Origin: Bacteroidaceae bacterium
GTDB taxonomy: Bacteria > Bacteroidota > Bacteroidia > Bacteroidales > Bacteroidaceae
Assembly (NCBI GenBank): GCA_016280445.1
Contig: JAEEGS010000066.1
Coordinates: forward strand, 1-64,000
Length of the DNA stretch: 64,000 bases
Direction: 5' to 3'
Positions 27,231-37,895 of this stretch are shown piece by piece. The notes beneath the pieces are model-generated. The model saw only the letters and a list, made by a program, of their open reading frames with translations, had not been told where the DNA came from and did not search any database. The position numbers and the translations under genes were made by a program. The first letter of the stretch is position 1. Every line of letters begins with the position of its first letter.

Positions 27231-28747
27231 ACCTTAGACTTGATTGAACAGATTCGACTTTTTATCCATTGTTTCTCCTCGGCAGACAAGGAGAATAAAT
27301 AAATCAGGACGATGGAAGACAGGCATCCAACAATTTCCGTCGCCACGAAACGCCACGGGTGCTCAAACATTCTGCTCAGTAGAACTGAAACAAGCACATT
27401 TCCCCCCACGGCTGGAGCCGTCTTCACATAGACATTCTTGCAATAGTTAACTACATCCAAGCCCGCCGTGCACTTCAAGAACGGAATGCGCACAATGCCA
27501 CAAAGCACCTCGAAACAGAGGTAGACAACCATCACCGAATAGACAGGCATGCCCAAGTAAAGACACAACCACGCACCCGGCAGAATAAGCAGACGGATGG
27601 TGCTGATGAGCAAGGAATAGTTGCGGATGTTCCCAATGGCCTGGTTGGCCGATGTGAGTCCGACGGTCGTCTGGTCAAAAATGACCGATGCCATGATGAG
27701 AGCACAGAACTGAACCGAATGGTCAGGATAGTCCTGTAGCCAACAGGTCAACACAGAGGGCAATTCCACTATCATCGGAATGAGTAAAGTGGAAAGAATG
27801 AGGTAAGAATATTTGCTCTCCAGAGTCGTCAGTTTGAGCATCTCGGCTCTGTCGCCACGACCTTCGGCTTTCATGAGCTGCGGATTGATGGCGTTAATGA
27901 TAGACCCTGCTATCGAGTTGACAGCCCCTGTCACCTGAAGGGCTATGCCATAAGCAGCATTAATGAGGGTGCCAAGAAAACGGTTCAATATCACCGCCAC
28001 CCCCTGTGTGCGGACAATGGTGCTGCCCACAGCATAGACATTCCAAACCGCAAAGCCAGACAGTTTCTTGAGGTGCGTCTTTGACAGTTCGGAAACGCGA
28101 GGGATATGACACTCCTCGTAGTGTGACAAGCCATAGACTGTATAGATGACAAAACTCAGAACCGAGATGGATGCCATCAGCATGGCGTATGCCTTCAACG
28201 TGTCGATGGTCACCCACGAAAGCCCGATGGCACCTCCCAATTTCACACATCCATCCAGCACATCCACACAAGAGGAGAACACGATATTTTCACGAGCAAT
28301 GAACAAAGCCTTGATAGGAGCCGTGATAAAAGTCATGGCGAGAATCAGCACCACCATGTAATAGACGAAATCCGCCGCACCAAGACGAGATTCTTCTATC
28401 TTAAGATAGCCGTGCACAAGAGGCTGTTCTATCAGCAACATCACCAGAGCAATCGCGACACATATACCAACATGCATGCTCATCGCATTGCCAAAAATGA
28501 TTTTCGTCTCGTTGAAGTCGTTCTTTCCCCAGGAATACGACAAGAACCGTTGTGTGCTTGTTGATAAAGACGTGGTGATGAAACCCAGCATCAAAACGAT
28601 GCTGCCTATCAAAGAATAGATACCAAAATCGGACTCTCCGAGCACTCTTAAAATGATACGTGTGGAGTACAAAGAAAGAACCATGCATATCCCCGTGCGA
28701 AGATACTGGGATAAAGTATTGATAGCTATGCGATTAGACTTCTCCAT
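27227..28747 (-). CDS. Polysaccharide flippase (Wzx-like)
   Basis: A 506-residue membrane protein with 12 or more hydrophobic spans in the MATE/Wzx fold. It begins IAINTLSQYLRTGICMVLSLYSTRIILRVLG-like, the classic N-terminal helix pair. It would move lipid-linked repeat units across the inner membrane. It overlaps the polymerase stop by 14 bases and the acyltransferase start by four. The context (Wzy, Wzz, Wza) fits a Wzx/Wzy-dependent pathway. Confidence 0.88.
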   Translation of the reverse strand: MEKSNRIAINTLSQYLRTGICMVLSLYSTRIILRVLGESDFGIYSLIGSIVLMLGFITTSLSTSTQRFLSYSWGKNDFNETKIIFGNAMSMHVGICVAIALVMLLIEQPLVHGYLKIEESRLGAADFVYYMVVLILAMTFITAPIKALFIARENIVFSSCVDVLDGCVKLGGAIGLSWVTIDTLKAYAMLMASISVLSFVIYTVYGLSHYEECHIPRVSELSKTHLKKLSGFAVWNVYAVGSTIVRTQGVAVILNRFLGTLINAAYGIALQVTGAVNSIAGSIINAINPQLMKAEGRGDRAEMLKLTTLESKYSYLILSTLLIPMIVELPSVLTCWLQDYPDHSVQFCALIMASVIFDQTTVGLTSANQAIGNIRNYSLLISTIRLLILPGAWLCLYLGMPVYSVMVVYLCFEVLCGIVRIPFLKCTAGLDVVNYCKNVYVKTAPAVGGNVLVSVLLSRMFEHPWRFVATEIVGCLSSIVLIYLFSLSAEEKQWIKSRICSIKSKV

Positions 28748-30056
28748 GAATCAACTCCTTCTGTTCTGCAGACTCATCGGGACTCAGATTGATTTCCCTA
28801 AAAGCCAAAATGTAAAGTGGTATGAAAAAATATAATTTTAATGGTATTGCATGTGGAATGAAAGACACAAACTGAAAAATCAACATCACAATCATCCCAC
28901 GTTTATAGTTACAAGTCGATGACAACACAACAAAGAAAATGATAAGGAAGAGTAAAGAAATCAGCCCATTCACATACAAATACACCTTATATCCCGCATT
29001 TCCGACTCCGAAATCTTCCATATTTTCAGCACCAGCGCCAGTTAGCAGCTGATCAGACTGGACAAACTCTTCAAAGACGGTGTCAAAATCCTTAGACACA
29101 CGGTTATCGCCCTCCAATTTCCCTTCGTCATCAACTGCCATTCGCTGGACAATCATGTCATTCATCAGATTCTCTCCCTCGTTATAGAAGAGAACAGCCG
29201 TTACAGCCACAGCAATGAAACCGATCAGAAGAAACAGTTTCTTCATGATGGCCTTCCGCTTCATCCACGACGAGGAGAATGACATAATGACCAAGAACAC
29301 ATAACCAGCCAAAGAGAAAGAACAGACAATGGCAATAAACATGATGACGTTATACCACTTCTTCCACTTCCCCACTTGTGTCATCAGCAAAACCACACAA
29401 GCCATCGCCATGTGGGAAGGCTCCAGAAAAACAGCATGGAAACGAGGGAAAATCTGTAATAAAGATCGGTCGTCCAACAGAAACAGAAAATAGTTCTCGT
29501 ATGAATAGAAATCTGCAAAAGCAGGAACCGTGTGGTAATGCGGCAAAGGGAACCCCATTAGATAAAGAATGAATCCTATCAAAGACGGGATGAGTATGAT
29601 GCCCATACTCTTAGCCAGCATATCTCCCAGCTTGGGCAGTTCTTCCTTGGCAAGCATGAAAAGGAACAGAAACACAACAGCTCGGAAAGATTCTCCAATA
29701 TAACCATTCATGTTCTTGCCACTCAACACACACATCACCAGTATATAGACACAATAAGCCACAAAAGGCCACATGTAATCCTTGCGGGTGAAGATGGGGT
29801 GGCTCAACGTGCGAGACAAGAGAAACGATACAACAATGGGAATAAAAACGATGAAATGGTTGTATGAATAGATGGGCCACAAAAACCAAGGAGCCAGCGT
29901 GCCGTAGAAGGATATGAGAATGCCTACATAATAAATCCAAAGGGCGATGTCACGCAACGGAATAACCATCCATCGCGAGAGGTCTAACTTCGGTACAAGA
30001 AAAAGCCGCTGGAACTTACTTGTATCAATCAAGAATATATCGCTCAAATGCTGCAC
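28734..30056 (-). CDS. O-antigen/capsule polymerase (Wzy-like)
   Basis: A 440-residue protein with about 11 transmembrane segments and a large periplasmic loop near residues 280-345. The loop is rich in Asp/Glu (NRVSKDFDTVFEEF). These proteins share little sequence; the call rests on topology and on position between the Wzz- and Wzx-like genes. FPRFHAVFLEPSHMA in a membrane-flanking loop is typical of Wzy-type ligase/polymerase folds. Confidence 0.78.
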   Translation of the reverse strand: MQHLSDIFLIDTSKFQRLFLVPKLDLSRWMVIPLRDIALWIYYVGILISFYGTLAPWFLWPIYSYNHFIVFIPIVVSFLLSRTLSHPIFTRKDYMWPFVAYCVYILVMCVLSGKNMNGYIGESFRAVVFLFLFMLAKEELPKLGDMLAKSMGIILIPSLIGFILYLMGFPLPHYHTVPAFADFYSYENYFLFLLDDRSLLQIFPRFHAVFLEPSHMAMACVVLLMTQVGKWKKWYNVIMFIAIVCSFSLAGYVFLVIMSFSSSWMKRKAIMKKLFLLIGFIAVAVTAVLFYNEGENLMNDMIVQRMAVDDEGKLEGDNRVSKDFDTVFEEFVQSDQLLTGAGAENMEDFGVGNAGYKVYLYVNGLISLLFLIIFFVVLSSTCNYKRGMIVMLIFQFVSFIPHAIPLKLYFFIPLYILAFREINLSPDESAEQKELIHGEV

Positions 30057-30057
30057 T

Positions 30058-31185
30058 TCACTCCACCTTTTCTTCCTGCTTCTTACCCAACAGCTGCCCT
30101 ATGATGCTATCCTTGAAGATATAGATTGTCGTACCTATGAAAGCCAAGAACATCATACCAGCTACAAATATCATACGTTTAGGACCAGTCGGTTTCACGG
30201 GAACAGTTGGGCTTTCCAGCAGCGAGAAGGCAGGGGTGTTCTCCTGTATCTTTGCTTTTGCTGTGAGCAACTGGGTGTTCATCGTGTTATAGGCGTTGAG
30301 CTTCATGCTGAGGTCGTTCTCCAGTTCATCTCGTTTCGACAGTTCCGACTGCAAGATGGTGTTCAAATGGGAATCGCAATAAACACCATATACTCGCAGC
30401 GCTTCCTCGTATTCACGTTGAGCATCATCGGTCAACTTCTGATAATACTCATAATCCACACGAGCCTTGCCTGTGCGGTATTGAGTGATGAAGTCCTGAA
30501 GGCGCACACGTGTGGAATCAGCCATCGTGGCGCAGATAAGCGGATCCTGGTCAACCACATTGATTGTAATGATACCTGTTTTCTTGTCAACAGAGCAGGT
30601 TATGGAAGTGCGGACACTCTCATAGATGGCCAATTGCTGTTCTGTCAACATAAACGCGCCCGATTTACCTTGTGGGACATTGCCAAACTTTGTCACAGGA
30701 GATGCCCCTTCCGTCAGTTGCTTGATTTGTCTTTTTACCCAACGAATAGGAACCATATAGAATACGCTCTGCTGATACTGTTCCAGATAGGTCTTGTAAT
30801 CTGTATCAATCGTGCCATCGAGCGACTTCACCTTCACGGCCAGCAAATCGGTGATGAAATTGTTCGATGCAACCACCTCAGGATAGATGTCTGGATAGAA
30901 AGCATCGTTCGTTGCCATATTCCCAAGGTTGAATCCAAATGTATTGGCGATGGAAGACAAGGAACCTCCCTCTGTGTTGGCCGATTCGGGAGCCATCACC
31001 ACAGATGCCTGATAAGTGCGAGGAACTGGCAAGATGATGAAACATGAAATTGCAAGCGTGATGAGCCACACAATCAGGAACAACTTCTTTCTGCTCCACA
31101 TCTTCTTGGCCACATCTCTCAAGTCAATGAATTCTTTATGATTGGTTTCTTCCATACAGCTGACTTTTTTTTCTTTCATCATCAA
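30058..31185 (-). CDS. Chain-length determinant protein (Wzz-like, no kinase)
   Basis: A 375-residue inner-membrane co-polymerase. It has an N-terminal membrane span (FLIVWLITLAISCFIILPV), a helical periplasmic domain and a second span near 335-355 preceded by a Pro-rich motif (PTVPVKPTGPKR). It lacks the BY-kinase domain of the Wzc-like protein at 8820, so two chain-length regulators are encoded. Translation may start at the internal ATG at 31155, which has a better AAAGAAAA ribosome-binding site. It sits four bases after the Wza gene. Confidence 0.85.
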   Translation of the reverse strand: MMMKEKKVSCMEETNHKEFIDLRDVAKKMWSRKKLFLIVWLITLAISCFIILPVPRTYQASVVMAPESANTEGGSLSSIANTFGFNLGNMATNDAFYPDIYPEVVASNNFITDLLAVKVKSLDGTIDTDYKTYLEQYQQSVFYMVPIRWVKRQIKQLTEGASPVTKFGNVPQGKSGAFMLTEQQLAIYESVRTSITCSVDKKTGIITINVVDQDPLICATMADSTRVRLQDFITQYRTGKARVDYEYYQKLTDDAQREYEEALRVYGVYCDSHLNTILQSELSKRDELENDLSMKLNAYNTMNTQLLTAKAKIQENTPAFSLLESPTVPVKPTGPKRMIFVAGMMFLAFIGTTIYIFKDSIIGQLLGKKQEEKVE

Positions 31186-31189
31186 AGAC

Positions 31190-33748
31190 TTACTTCAATA
31201 TATTTGCAATGGTCACCATCATGGTTGCAATAGAGGCTGCCGATGTTCCCATTGCTGCATATTCGGCTGTGGTCATCTTGTTCTTCTGCTTCTTCGATGG
31301 CACCACAACCGTGCATCCTGGCTGCACAGCCTTTTTGCTATGGTGACTGAGCAGTTCTACAGAGCCATTCGCATAAATAGCATAAACACGACGTTTACGC
31401 GCATTGTCACCATATCCACCAGCGTGTTCTATGTAATACTTGAGGGATTCGCCCTTCCTGTAGTTCATCGAGATGGGGTACATCACATCGCCACTTACTT
31501 TCACGGTGGAAGAATACTGTGGCACAATCAGTTGGTCATTCTCACGCAACATGATGTCGTCCACACCTCCGGGATGCTTCATAGCCTCTTCCAGGTCGAT
31601 AGCAACAGGGAAGGTGTTACCAATATCCAACTTCATCATCAAGAGCGAATCGGCGCGTTCCAAGTTGAAATTTCCATTCTCCTTTTGCATGGCCTCTTCG
31701 TACAATGCAATCTGTGCCGCTCTGAGCGATGCTTCCTGCTGCTGACGCTCCTCTTCTGTCATGCGGCGTTCCAAACGGGCACCTTTTGCATAACCGAAAT
31801 TGTCAATTCCACCTGCATCCTTCACCAAATCGCTCAACCGATAGTTCTTGTCCGTCATCGCATAAAAACCAGGGAAGTTCACGGAACCAGAAACACTCAC
31901 ATTCTTCTGTGTCACATACGTGGGACTTCTTCTGACCACCACCTGGTCGTAAGGTGCAAGCGTGAATCCTTGTTCACCATCAATCACAAAACCATCTTTC
32001 AGCGCAAATGTAAAAGTCTGGGTCAGCGCCTCATCGCCCATCAATGTCTGGGTATTGGTGATACGGCGATAAACATCGACTTTAGCGGTTGAAGCGGCTT
32101 CGGTCAATCCACCTGCCTGCAACACGAGGTCTTCAATCGTGGTGTTGTCTGCATACACATAAGTACCAGGGTAGCGCACTTCGCCTGTAATGGCAAACGT
32201 ACGTTCACCTTCCATATCCCTCTTGCTCGGAATGAAGAGCACATCATTCTTGCGCAATGGGATGTCTGCCACTTCACCTTGCATGATGCCCTTGATGTCA
32301 ACGGGCAACACCTCCAAGGTCAGGTCTTCTTTCTGACGATGCATGACAGCACGATTGGTGAAGGCATCTTCACGGAGTCCCTCCGCTGCATTAATCAGGT
32401 CTCTCACGCTACAGATGTTACTGCCAAGTTCATACATACCGCTATGGAAGACGGCTCCACGCACTTCCACCATGTTGGAATAACGGGCCACTACGCTATC
32501 CACATAAATGGAATCGCCGTCGGCCAACGTGAAGGTGCTCCAGTCGAACTCTCCCACGGTATGCATCGAGTATTCTGCTCCATTTTTACGAGTGACACGA
32601 ATGCTTTTCTTGTAAGCACTGCCTGCAAAACCACCCGAATAATCAAGGATAGTGGCCAAACTCTCGGACTTCTTCATCTCATAGAACATGGGGCGTTTCA
32701 CTTTTCCGTGAATCTCCACCAAGGCATCGTATGGCCCCACCACAATGATGTCGTTGTCATTCAAGCGCACGTCACCTCTGGCATTGCCGTTCAGTATGTA
32801 ATCATACACGTCCACGGTGGAGATGACCCTACCCTGACGATACACCTTGATGTTACGCAACGTACCGATGTCGTTGATGCCACCTGCTGCATAAAGTGCA
32901 TTAAAGGCGGAAGAAAGAGAACTCAAAGTGTATGTTCCAGGCACATTCACCTCACCCATCACCTGCACCTGAATGCTTCGGGTGCCTCCGACGGCCAGCG
33001 AGATGCTTGAACCCGAGTAATATTGTCCTAAGCGAGAACGAAGATAAGCAGTTGCCTCGCCCACACTCATGCCTCCTATCTTGCAAGGGCCAATGCCCGT
33101 GATGACCACAGTGCCATCTGGCGAGATGGTCTCCGTGAACGTCTCCTGCGATGCACCCCACACATCAATAATCACCTCATCGCCAGCACCCAAACGGTAG
33201 TTGGTCGGTGTGGCCATGTTCATGTTGGGTTGAAATGTCAGCATCTGATTGTTGAAGATATTGCGACCGAACACCTGATTTTCATCGCTGAACTTGTTTT
33301 GGTAATATGCCACAGAGTCTATGTCAAGGAAGGCAACCCCATCATTCAATGCCTGACGTCGTTCTCCCATAGTGCCGTAGTTGCGGTTCTGCATGCGCTG
33401 CTGCGACTGAACCATATACTGATTCTGCATCTGCGACTGCTCCCCACGCTGTTGCTGTTCTGAACGCAGACGACTTTGTGACTTACCGTCATTCTGGCCT
33501 GTCAAATCCGATGCACCCAGTGTGTTCTGTTCTGCCTCAGCCTTCTTGCGCACACGGCGCAACTGCTCGGGCGTAACACCCTTCTTCAGCAATTTCGTCA
33601 CAATCTGTTGTTGAGTCGTTCCGCGTTCCATCTCCGTACGGATGAAACTGATCACCTGATTATCTGACATGGACTGTGCAAACGCTGACGGGGCAGCGAT
33701 GGCAAGCCCTACGACCAATACTATTCTTTTGAAGAAAGAAATCTTCAT
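31190..33748 (-). CDS. SLBB-repeat polysaccharide export protein (Wza-like)
   Basis: An 852-residue outer-membrane export protein. Its parts are a signal peptide (residues 1-25, ending SAFAQ), a Gln-rich linker, a poly-export domain starting near 185 (LGAGDEVIIDVWG), and about five SLBB domains with recurring V.GEV..PGTY signatures. A hydrophobic C-terminal segment ends the protein. It forms the exit channel for the surface polysaccharide. It heads the minus-strand operon that runs through Wzz, Wzy, Wzx and the acyltransferase. Confidence 0.9.
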   Translation of the reverse strand: MKISFFKRIVLVVGLAIAAPSAFAQSMSDNQVISFIRTEMERGTTQQQIVTKLLKKGVTPEQLRRVRKKAEAEQNTLGASDLTGQNDGKSQSRLRSEQQQRGEQSQMQNQYMVQSQQRMQNRNYGTMGERRQALNDGVAFLDIDSVAYYQNKFSDENQVFGRNIFNNQMLTFQPNMNMATPTNYRLGAGDEVIIDVWGASQETFTETISPDGTVVITGIGPCKIGGMSVGEATAYLRSRLGQYYSGSSISLAVGGTRSIQVQVMGEVNVPGTYTLSSLSSAFNALYAAGGINDIGTLRNIKVYRQGRVISTVDVYDYILNGNARGDVRLNDNDIIVVGPYDALVEIHGKVKRPMFYEMKKSESLATILDYSGGFAGSAYKKSIRVTRKNGAEYSMHTVGEFDWSTFTLADGDSIYVDSVVARYSNMVEVRGAVFHSGMYELGSNICSVRDLINAAEGLREDAFTNRAVMHRQKEDLTLEVLPVDIKGIMQGEVADIPLRKNDVLFIPSKRDMEGERTFAITGEVRYPGTYVYADNTTIEDLVLQAGGLTEAASTAKVDVYRRITNTQTLMGDEALTQTFTFALKDGFVIDGEQGFTLAPYDQVVVRRSPTYVTQKNVSVSGSVNFPGFYAMTDKNYRLSDLVKDAGGIDNFGYAKGARLERRMTEEERQQQEASLRAAQIALYEEAMQKENGNFNLERADSLLMMKLDIGNTFPVAIDLEEAMKHPGGVDDIMLRENDQLIVPQYSSTVKVSGDVMYPISMNYRKGESLKYYIEHAGGYGDNARKRRVYAIYANGSVELLSHHSKKAVQPGCTVVVPSKKQKNKMTTAEYAAMGTSAASIATMMVTIANILK

Positions 33749-33886
33749 GTTGCTATTATATGAGATTTAGATATTAAAATTAGATGTATAAAACAGTAGT
33801 AATTAGTTTCCTGTTATGGTGATTATGTTACTCTTTAATAACGAATGCATTTTACATTTATTATATTAAAAAATCACAAAACCGGG

Positions 33887-33919
33887 CAAAGTTAGCAACA
33901 ATTTATGGATAAACGACAA
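33887..33919 (-). promoter_or_regulatory. Promoter of the Wza operon
   Basis: On the minus strand TAACTTTG lies at 33887-33894, with a TTTG about 22 bases further upstream. The leader to the ATG at 33748 is about 135 bases and AT-rich. The peptidase gene at 33978 is transcribed in the opposite direction. Confidence 0.65.
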
Positions 33920-33977
33920 ACAACTAAAGTTTTTTCACTAATTTCGCAACAAAATCTTAAACATCACCCTTTTTCAC

Positions 33978-35363
33978 ATGAGAAAAGCAACCCTAACTTT
34001 AGCCCTGCTGAGCTGCGCTGTCGTCGCATCAGCACAAAACATCTCGCAGGAGATGCTCACACGATTTGCAAAAGCCAACCAAATTACAGGTAGCGAACGT
34101 GCCATCAAAAACGCTCTGGCAGTAGGCCCCGTTTCCTCATTGGCCACCAATCAAGAGAACCAGGTGGAACAAAACACCTACTTCTCCAACTCCGTGCCTT
34201 CAAAGGGCATCACCGACCAGAAGTCATCGGGACGCTGTTGGCTCTTCACGGGTCTTAACGTGCTGAGAGCAAAGATGATGAAAGAGCAGAGCCTGCCCAC
34301 AACCATGGAGTTCTCGCAGAATTACCTGTTCTTCTACGACCAGCTGGAGAAGTCGAACCTCTTCCTGCAAGCCGTCATCGACACACGCCAAAAGCCGATG
34401 GACGACCAAACGGTCATGTGGCTCTTCCAGAATCCCCTCTCCGACGGAGGCACATTCACAGGTGTGGCCGACCTTGTGGCGAAATACGGTTTAGTGCCCA
34501 AGGGAGTGATGCCCGAAACCTACACCTCCAACAACACCAGCCAGTTCACCACATTCCTCAAGCGCAAACTGCGTGAAGATGCCTTGGCTTTGCGCGAGAA
34601 TCCCAAGGCTTCCAACAAGGAGCTGATGGCCAAGAAGGAGCAGTTCCTCTCCGAGATCTACCACATGCTCACCCTCGGATTTGGCACACCCGTCACAGAG
34701 TTCACATGGGCACCCAAGGACTATGACGGAAGAGCCGTCTATCCGCCCAAACGCTACACACCCCAGTCGTTCTACAAAGAGTTCATCAACCTCGACCTTC
34801 AGAACGACTACATCATGCTGATGAACGACCCGACCCGTGAGTATTGGAAGACCTACGAGATTCAGTACGACCGCCACACCTACGACGGCCACAACTGGCT
34901 CTACCTGAACGTGCCGATGCAGGACATCAAGGAGGCTGCCATCGCTTCCATCAAGGACAGCACCATGATGTATTTCTCCTGCGACGTGAACAAGTTCCTC
35001 GACCGTTCGCGTGGCATTGCCGACCTCGCCAACTACAACTTCGACGAGATTTTTGGCGTTCACTTTGGCATGGACAAGGCGCAACGCATCAAGTCGTTCG
35101 ATTCTGGCTCCACACACGCCATGACCCTGAAAGCCGTCGACCTCGACGAAACAGGCAAGCCCATCAAATGGGAGGTGGAAAACTCTTGGGGAGCTGGCAG
35201 CGGACACCAAGGCCACATCATCATGACCGACGAGTGGTTTGACAATTACATGTTCCGCTTGGTCATCAACAAGAAATACGCATCCGAGAAAATCATCAAA
35301 GCCAGCCAGCAGAAGCCAACACTTCTGCCTTGCTGGGATCCAATGTTCTGTTCAGAAGAGTAA
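33978..35363 (+). CDS. C1-family aminopeptidase (bleomycin hydrolase-like)
   Basis: A 461-residue papain-fold peptidase with an N-terminal signal peptide (residues 1-20, ending SAQN), so it acts in the periplasm or outside. The catalytic Cys lies in KSSGRCWLF near residue 89, the His in [13 protein letters not shown] near 377, and the Asn in [10 protein letters not shown] near 400. This is the bleomycin hydrolase/PepC arrangement. Exported versions are common in Bacteroidetes. It stands two bases before the pepT start. Confidence 0.92.
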   Translation: MRKATLTLALLSCAVVASAQNISQEMLTRFAKANQITGSERAIKNALAVGPVSSLATNQENQVEQNTYFSNSVPSKGITDQKSSGRCWLFTGLNVLRAKMMKEQSLPTTMEFSQNYLFFYDQLEKSNLFLQAVIDTRQKPMDDQTVMWLFQNPLSDGGTFTGVADLVAKYGLVPKGVMPETYTSNNTSQFTTFLKRKLREDALALRENPKASNKELMAKKEQFLSEIYHMLTLGFGTPVTEFTWAPKDYDGRAVYPPKRYTPQSFYKEFINLDLQNDYIMLMNDPTREYWKTYEIQYDRHTYDGHNWLYLNVPMQDIKEAAIASIKDSTMMYFSCDVNKFLDRSRGIADLANYNFDEIFGVHFGMDKAQRIKSFDSGSTHAMTLKAVDLDETGKPIKWEVENSWGAGSGHQGHIIMTDEWFDNYMFRLVINKKYASEKIIKASQQKPTLLPCWDPMFCSEE

Positions 35364-35365
35364 CC

Positions 35366-36589
35366 ATGGAAATAGTAGAACGTTTCTTGAAATATGTCTC
35401 TTTCGACACACAATCGTCGGAAGAAACGGGCACAACACCATCGACTGAAAAGCAGCGTGTATTTGCTGAATACCTGAAAGAAGAACTGATAAAAGTAGGA
35501 TTGCAAGAGGTTGAACTTGACAAACTTGGATACCTTTATGCAACGCTTTACTCTAATACCGAAAAATCGGTTCCGACCATCGGTTTCATCGCCCACATGG
35601 ACACCAGTCCTGACGCTTCTGGCACGAATGTGAAACCACGCATTGTCACCCAGTACAACGGCAGCGACATCGTGCTGTCTGATGGCATCGTCACCGCTGT
35701 AGAGAAATTTCCGGAACTGCTCAACCACAAAGGCGAAGACCTCATCGTGACCGACGGAACCACGCTGCTCGGAGCAGATGACAAGGCCGGCATTGCCGAA
35801 ATCGTGCAGGCTATGGTGTATCTGCAACAACATCCGGAAATCAAGCACGGCAAGATTCGTGTGGGCTTCAATCCCGACGAAGAGATAGGCCAGGGTGCCC
35901 ACCACTTCGATGTGGAGAAGTTCGGCTGCGACTTCGCCTACACGATGGATGGCAGCGAAGTGGGCGAGATTGAGTTCGAGAACTTCAATGCCGCCTCTGC
36001 CAAAATCACCATCAACGGCTGTTCCGTCCATCCTGGCTATGCAAAGGACAAAATGCTCAATGCCGCCCGTATCGCCACCGAACTGGTCAGCATGCTGCCT
36101 GCCGACGAGACCCCTGAGACGACTGAAGGCTACGAGGGTTTCTTCCATCTCACCCACCTCAGCGGCACCTGCGAGAAGGCGCAACTCTCCTTCATCATCC
36201 GCGACCACGACCGAGAGTATTTCGAGAGCAGAAAGTCAGAAATGACTGATATTGTGGACACTATCAACGAGAAATACGGCAGCATCGCCACCCTCGAACT
36301 GAAAGACCAATACTACAACATGCGCGAGAAAGTGGAGGACAAGATGTACATCATCGACATCGCCAAAGAAGCCATCTCAGCCGCTGGCATGACCCCCAAA
36401 GTACGTGCCATCCGAGGCGGTACCGACGGAGCCCAACTCTCCTTCAAAGGACTCCCCTGCCCCAACATCTTCGCAGGCGGACTCAACTTCCACGGTCCTC
36501 ACGAGTTCTGTCCTGTGCAGAGCCTCGAGAAAGCGATGATGACCGTCGTGAACATCTGTTCAATTACAGAAAAGACACTCGGGCAATAG
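35366..36589 (+). CDS. pepT: Peptidase T (tripeptidase)
   Basis: A cytosolic di-zinc M20B peptidase of 407 residues that removes the N-terminal residue from tripeptides. Visible ligands are [14 protein letters not shown] near 73-85, [13 protein letters not shown] near 135, [12 protein letters not shown] near 172 and a late [11 protein letters not shown]. The chosen ATG at 35366 follows the preceding stop by two bases and has a GAAGAG ribosome-binding site. An upstream ATG at 35330 would overlap the C1 peptidase. Together the two genes look like a peptide-scavenging operon. Confidence 0.95.
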   Translation: MEIVERFLKYVSFDTQSSEETGTTPSTEKQRVFAEYLKEELIKVGLQEVELDKLGYLYATLYSNTEKSVPTIGFIAHMDTSPDASGTNVKPRIVTQYNGSDIVLSDGIVTAVEKFPELLNHKGEDLIVTDGTTLLGADDKAGIAEIVQAMVYLQQHPEIKHGKIRVGFNPDEEIGQGAHHFDVEKFGCDFAYTMDGSEVGEIEFENFNAASAKITINGCSVHPGYAKDKMLNAARIATELVSMLPADETPETTEGYEGFFHLTHLSGTCEKAQLSFIIRDHDREYFESRKSEMTDIVDTINEKYGSIATLELKDQYYNMREKVEDKMYIIDIAKEAISAAGMTPKVRAIRGGTDGAQLSFKGLPCPNIFAGGLNFHGPHEFCPVQSLEKAMMTVVNICSITEKTLGQ

Positions 36590-36602
36590 ACTCAACGGCA
36601 TT

Positions 36603-36712
36603 GCCTCTTAAACGGTGCTTCCACAACCTCTGAATCGACATCGTCGACATCGACTGACCGACGTCGTCGACATCGGTTAACCGACATCGACGACGTCGGT
36701 TAAGAGGCTTTT
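36603..36712 (+). repeat. Nested palindrome/terminator after pepT
   Basis: A 42-base near-perfect palindrome (36658-36699, with one mismatched CA/TG dinucleotide per arm) is built from GACATCG and GACGTCG words. It is enclosed by a 9-bp inverted repeat, GCCTCTTAA at 36603-36611 and TTAAGAGGC at 36700-36708, followed by TTTTA. The outer stem plus T-run may terminate pepT. The inner word family recurs in the perfect palindrome at 56229-56274. Confidence 0.75.
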
Positions 36713-36795
36713 ACGTTAAACATGAAGAGGCCACGACACAGAAGAGGGGAAAGCACCGCCGTTGGTACTTCCCCCTCTTTTCGTTCATCAAAGAA

Positions 36796-37230
36796 TCATT
36801 CCTCATCGTCCATCTCGTCCTCGTCATCATCGAAGTCGAAGTCGAAATCGCCAAAGAAGGCAGGTTGGATGAAATCGTCGAGTTCGCGACGCTCCTTCTT
36901 GGTGGGACGACCTGTTCCTCGTGCTCTGCCAACGAAGCCGCTGATGCGGTTCATCTCCAAGAGTTCCAACTGCTCTTTGGCCGTCACGTTCTCCAACACT
37001 TCGGGTACGAGCTTGGCACCCACGCGGTTCTGGATGGCTTTCAGAACCTTGAAAGCATAGGTGATGGGAGGCTTGCGCACCTCGATGATGTCGCCCTCCT
37101 TAATCATCTTGGAGGCTTTCTGCTTCACACCAGCCATAGTGATGCGTCCATTCTTGCAAGCATCGGCAGCAATGGAGCGCGTCTTGAAGATGCGTGCCGC
37201 CCAAAGCCATTTGTCTAATCGTGCTTCCAT
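36796..37230 (-). CDS. S4-domain RNA-binding protein (Hsp15-like)
   Basis: A 144-residue protein. The S4 fold occupies residues 1-60 (RLDKWLWAARIFKTRS, GRITMAGVKQKASKMI). A basic stretch with GRARGTGRPTKKERR follows, and the tail is strongly acidic (DFDFDDDEDEMDDEE). In Escherichia coli Hsp15 rescues stalled 50S subunits carrying peptidyl-tRNA. The next gene downstream of its own promoter direction is pth, which acts on peptidyl-tRNA, so a shared theme is plausible. Confidence 0.88.
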   Translation of the reverse strand: MEARLDKWLWAARIFKTRSIAADACKNGRITMAGVKQKASKMIKEGDIIEVRKPPITYAFKVLKAIQNRVGAKLVPEVLENVTAKEQLELLEMNRISGFVGRARGTGRPTKKERRELDDFIQPAFFGDFDFDFDDDEDEMDDEE

Positions 37231-37241
37231 CTTAAATTGGT

Positions 37242-37326
37242 AAAGTTTAAGGTTTAAAGTTTAAAGACCATGCGGCTCGTTTGCAAACACCGCGTCAGCC
37301 TCTTTAAACTTTAAACTCTAAACTTT
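37242..37326. repeat. AT-rich inverted repeat between pth and the S4 gene
   Basis: Arms of 26 bases (37242-37267 and 37301-37326) are built from GTTTAAA words and match as reverse complements except for two adjacent positions. They flank a 33-base GC-richer loop. A poly-T run follows on the plus strand. It could be a terminator or a dispersed short repeat. Confidence 0.7.
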
Positions 37327-37331
37327 AAACT

Positions 37332-37895
37332 TTATTTTTTATTATACTGGTTCATCGTGCGGTCAAGCCCCTGCAAGCAGAAACTCTTGATCATCTCGCC
37401 GACATAGTCCACCTTCTCATCGATGATTTTATTATCCTCATCGCTGAACTGGCCGAGCACAAAGTCCACCTGTGTGCCACGAGGAAATTCGTTGCCAATG
37501 CCAAACTTGATGCGGGCATAATCCTGAGTCATCATGCACGACGCAATGTTTTTCAGTCCATTATGACCGCCATCGCTACCGCTGCCACGCATACGAATCT
37601 TCCCAACAGGCAAACTTAGGTCATCGACGATGACGAGGATGCGCTCCACAGGAATCTTCTCCTGCTGCGACCAATAGCGCACGGCCTGTCCTGAGAGGTT
37701 CATGTAGGTGGAAGGCTTGAGCAAGATGAGTTCCGCATTCTTCACACGTGTCCTTGCAACAAAGCCATAGCGCTTGTCTTGCCAGTCAGCACCTTGCTTT
37801 TCTGCAAAGGCATCAATCACTCGGAAACCGATGTTGTGACGGGTTCCTTCATATTCACGGCCAATGTTGCCAAGACCCACTATCAAATACTTCAT
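37332..37895 (-). CDS. pth: Peptidyl-tRNA hydrolase
   Basis: A 187-residue cytosolic enzyme that releases peptides from prematurely dropped peptidyl-tRNA. It shows [22 protein letters not shown] at the N-terminus with the catalytic His, [12 protein letters not shown] with the conserved Asn, and [12 protein letters not shown] chose the ATG at 37895 because it has a GGAAG ribosome-binding site and gives the usual family length. Upstream in-frame ATGs at 37949 and 38057 would add 18 or 54 residues without family resemblance. Confidence 0.93.
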   Translation of the reverse strand: MKYLIVGLGNIGREYEGTRHNIGFRVIDAFAEKQGADWQDKRYGFVARTRVKNAELILLKPSTYMNLSGQAVRYWSQQEKIPVERILVIVDDLSLPVGKIRMRGSGSDGGHNGLKNIASCMMTQDYARIKFGIGNEFPRGTQVDFVLGQFSDEDNKIIDEKVDYVGEMIKSFCLQGLDRTMNQYNKK

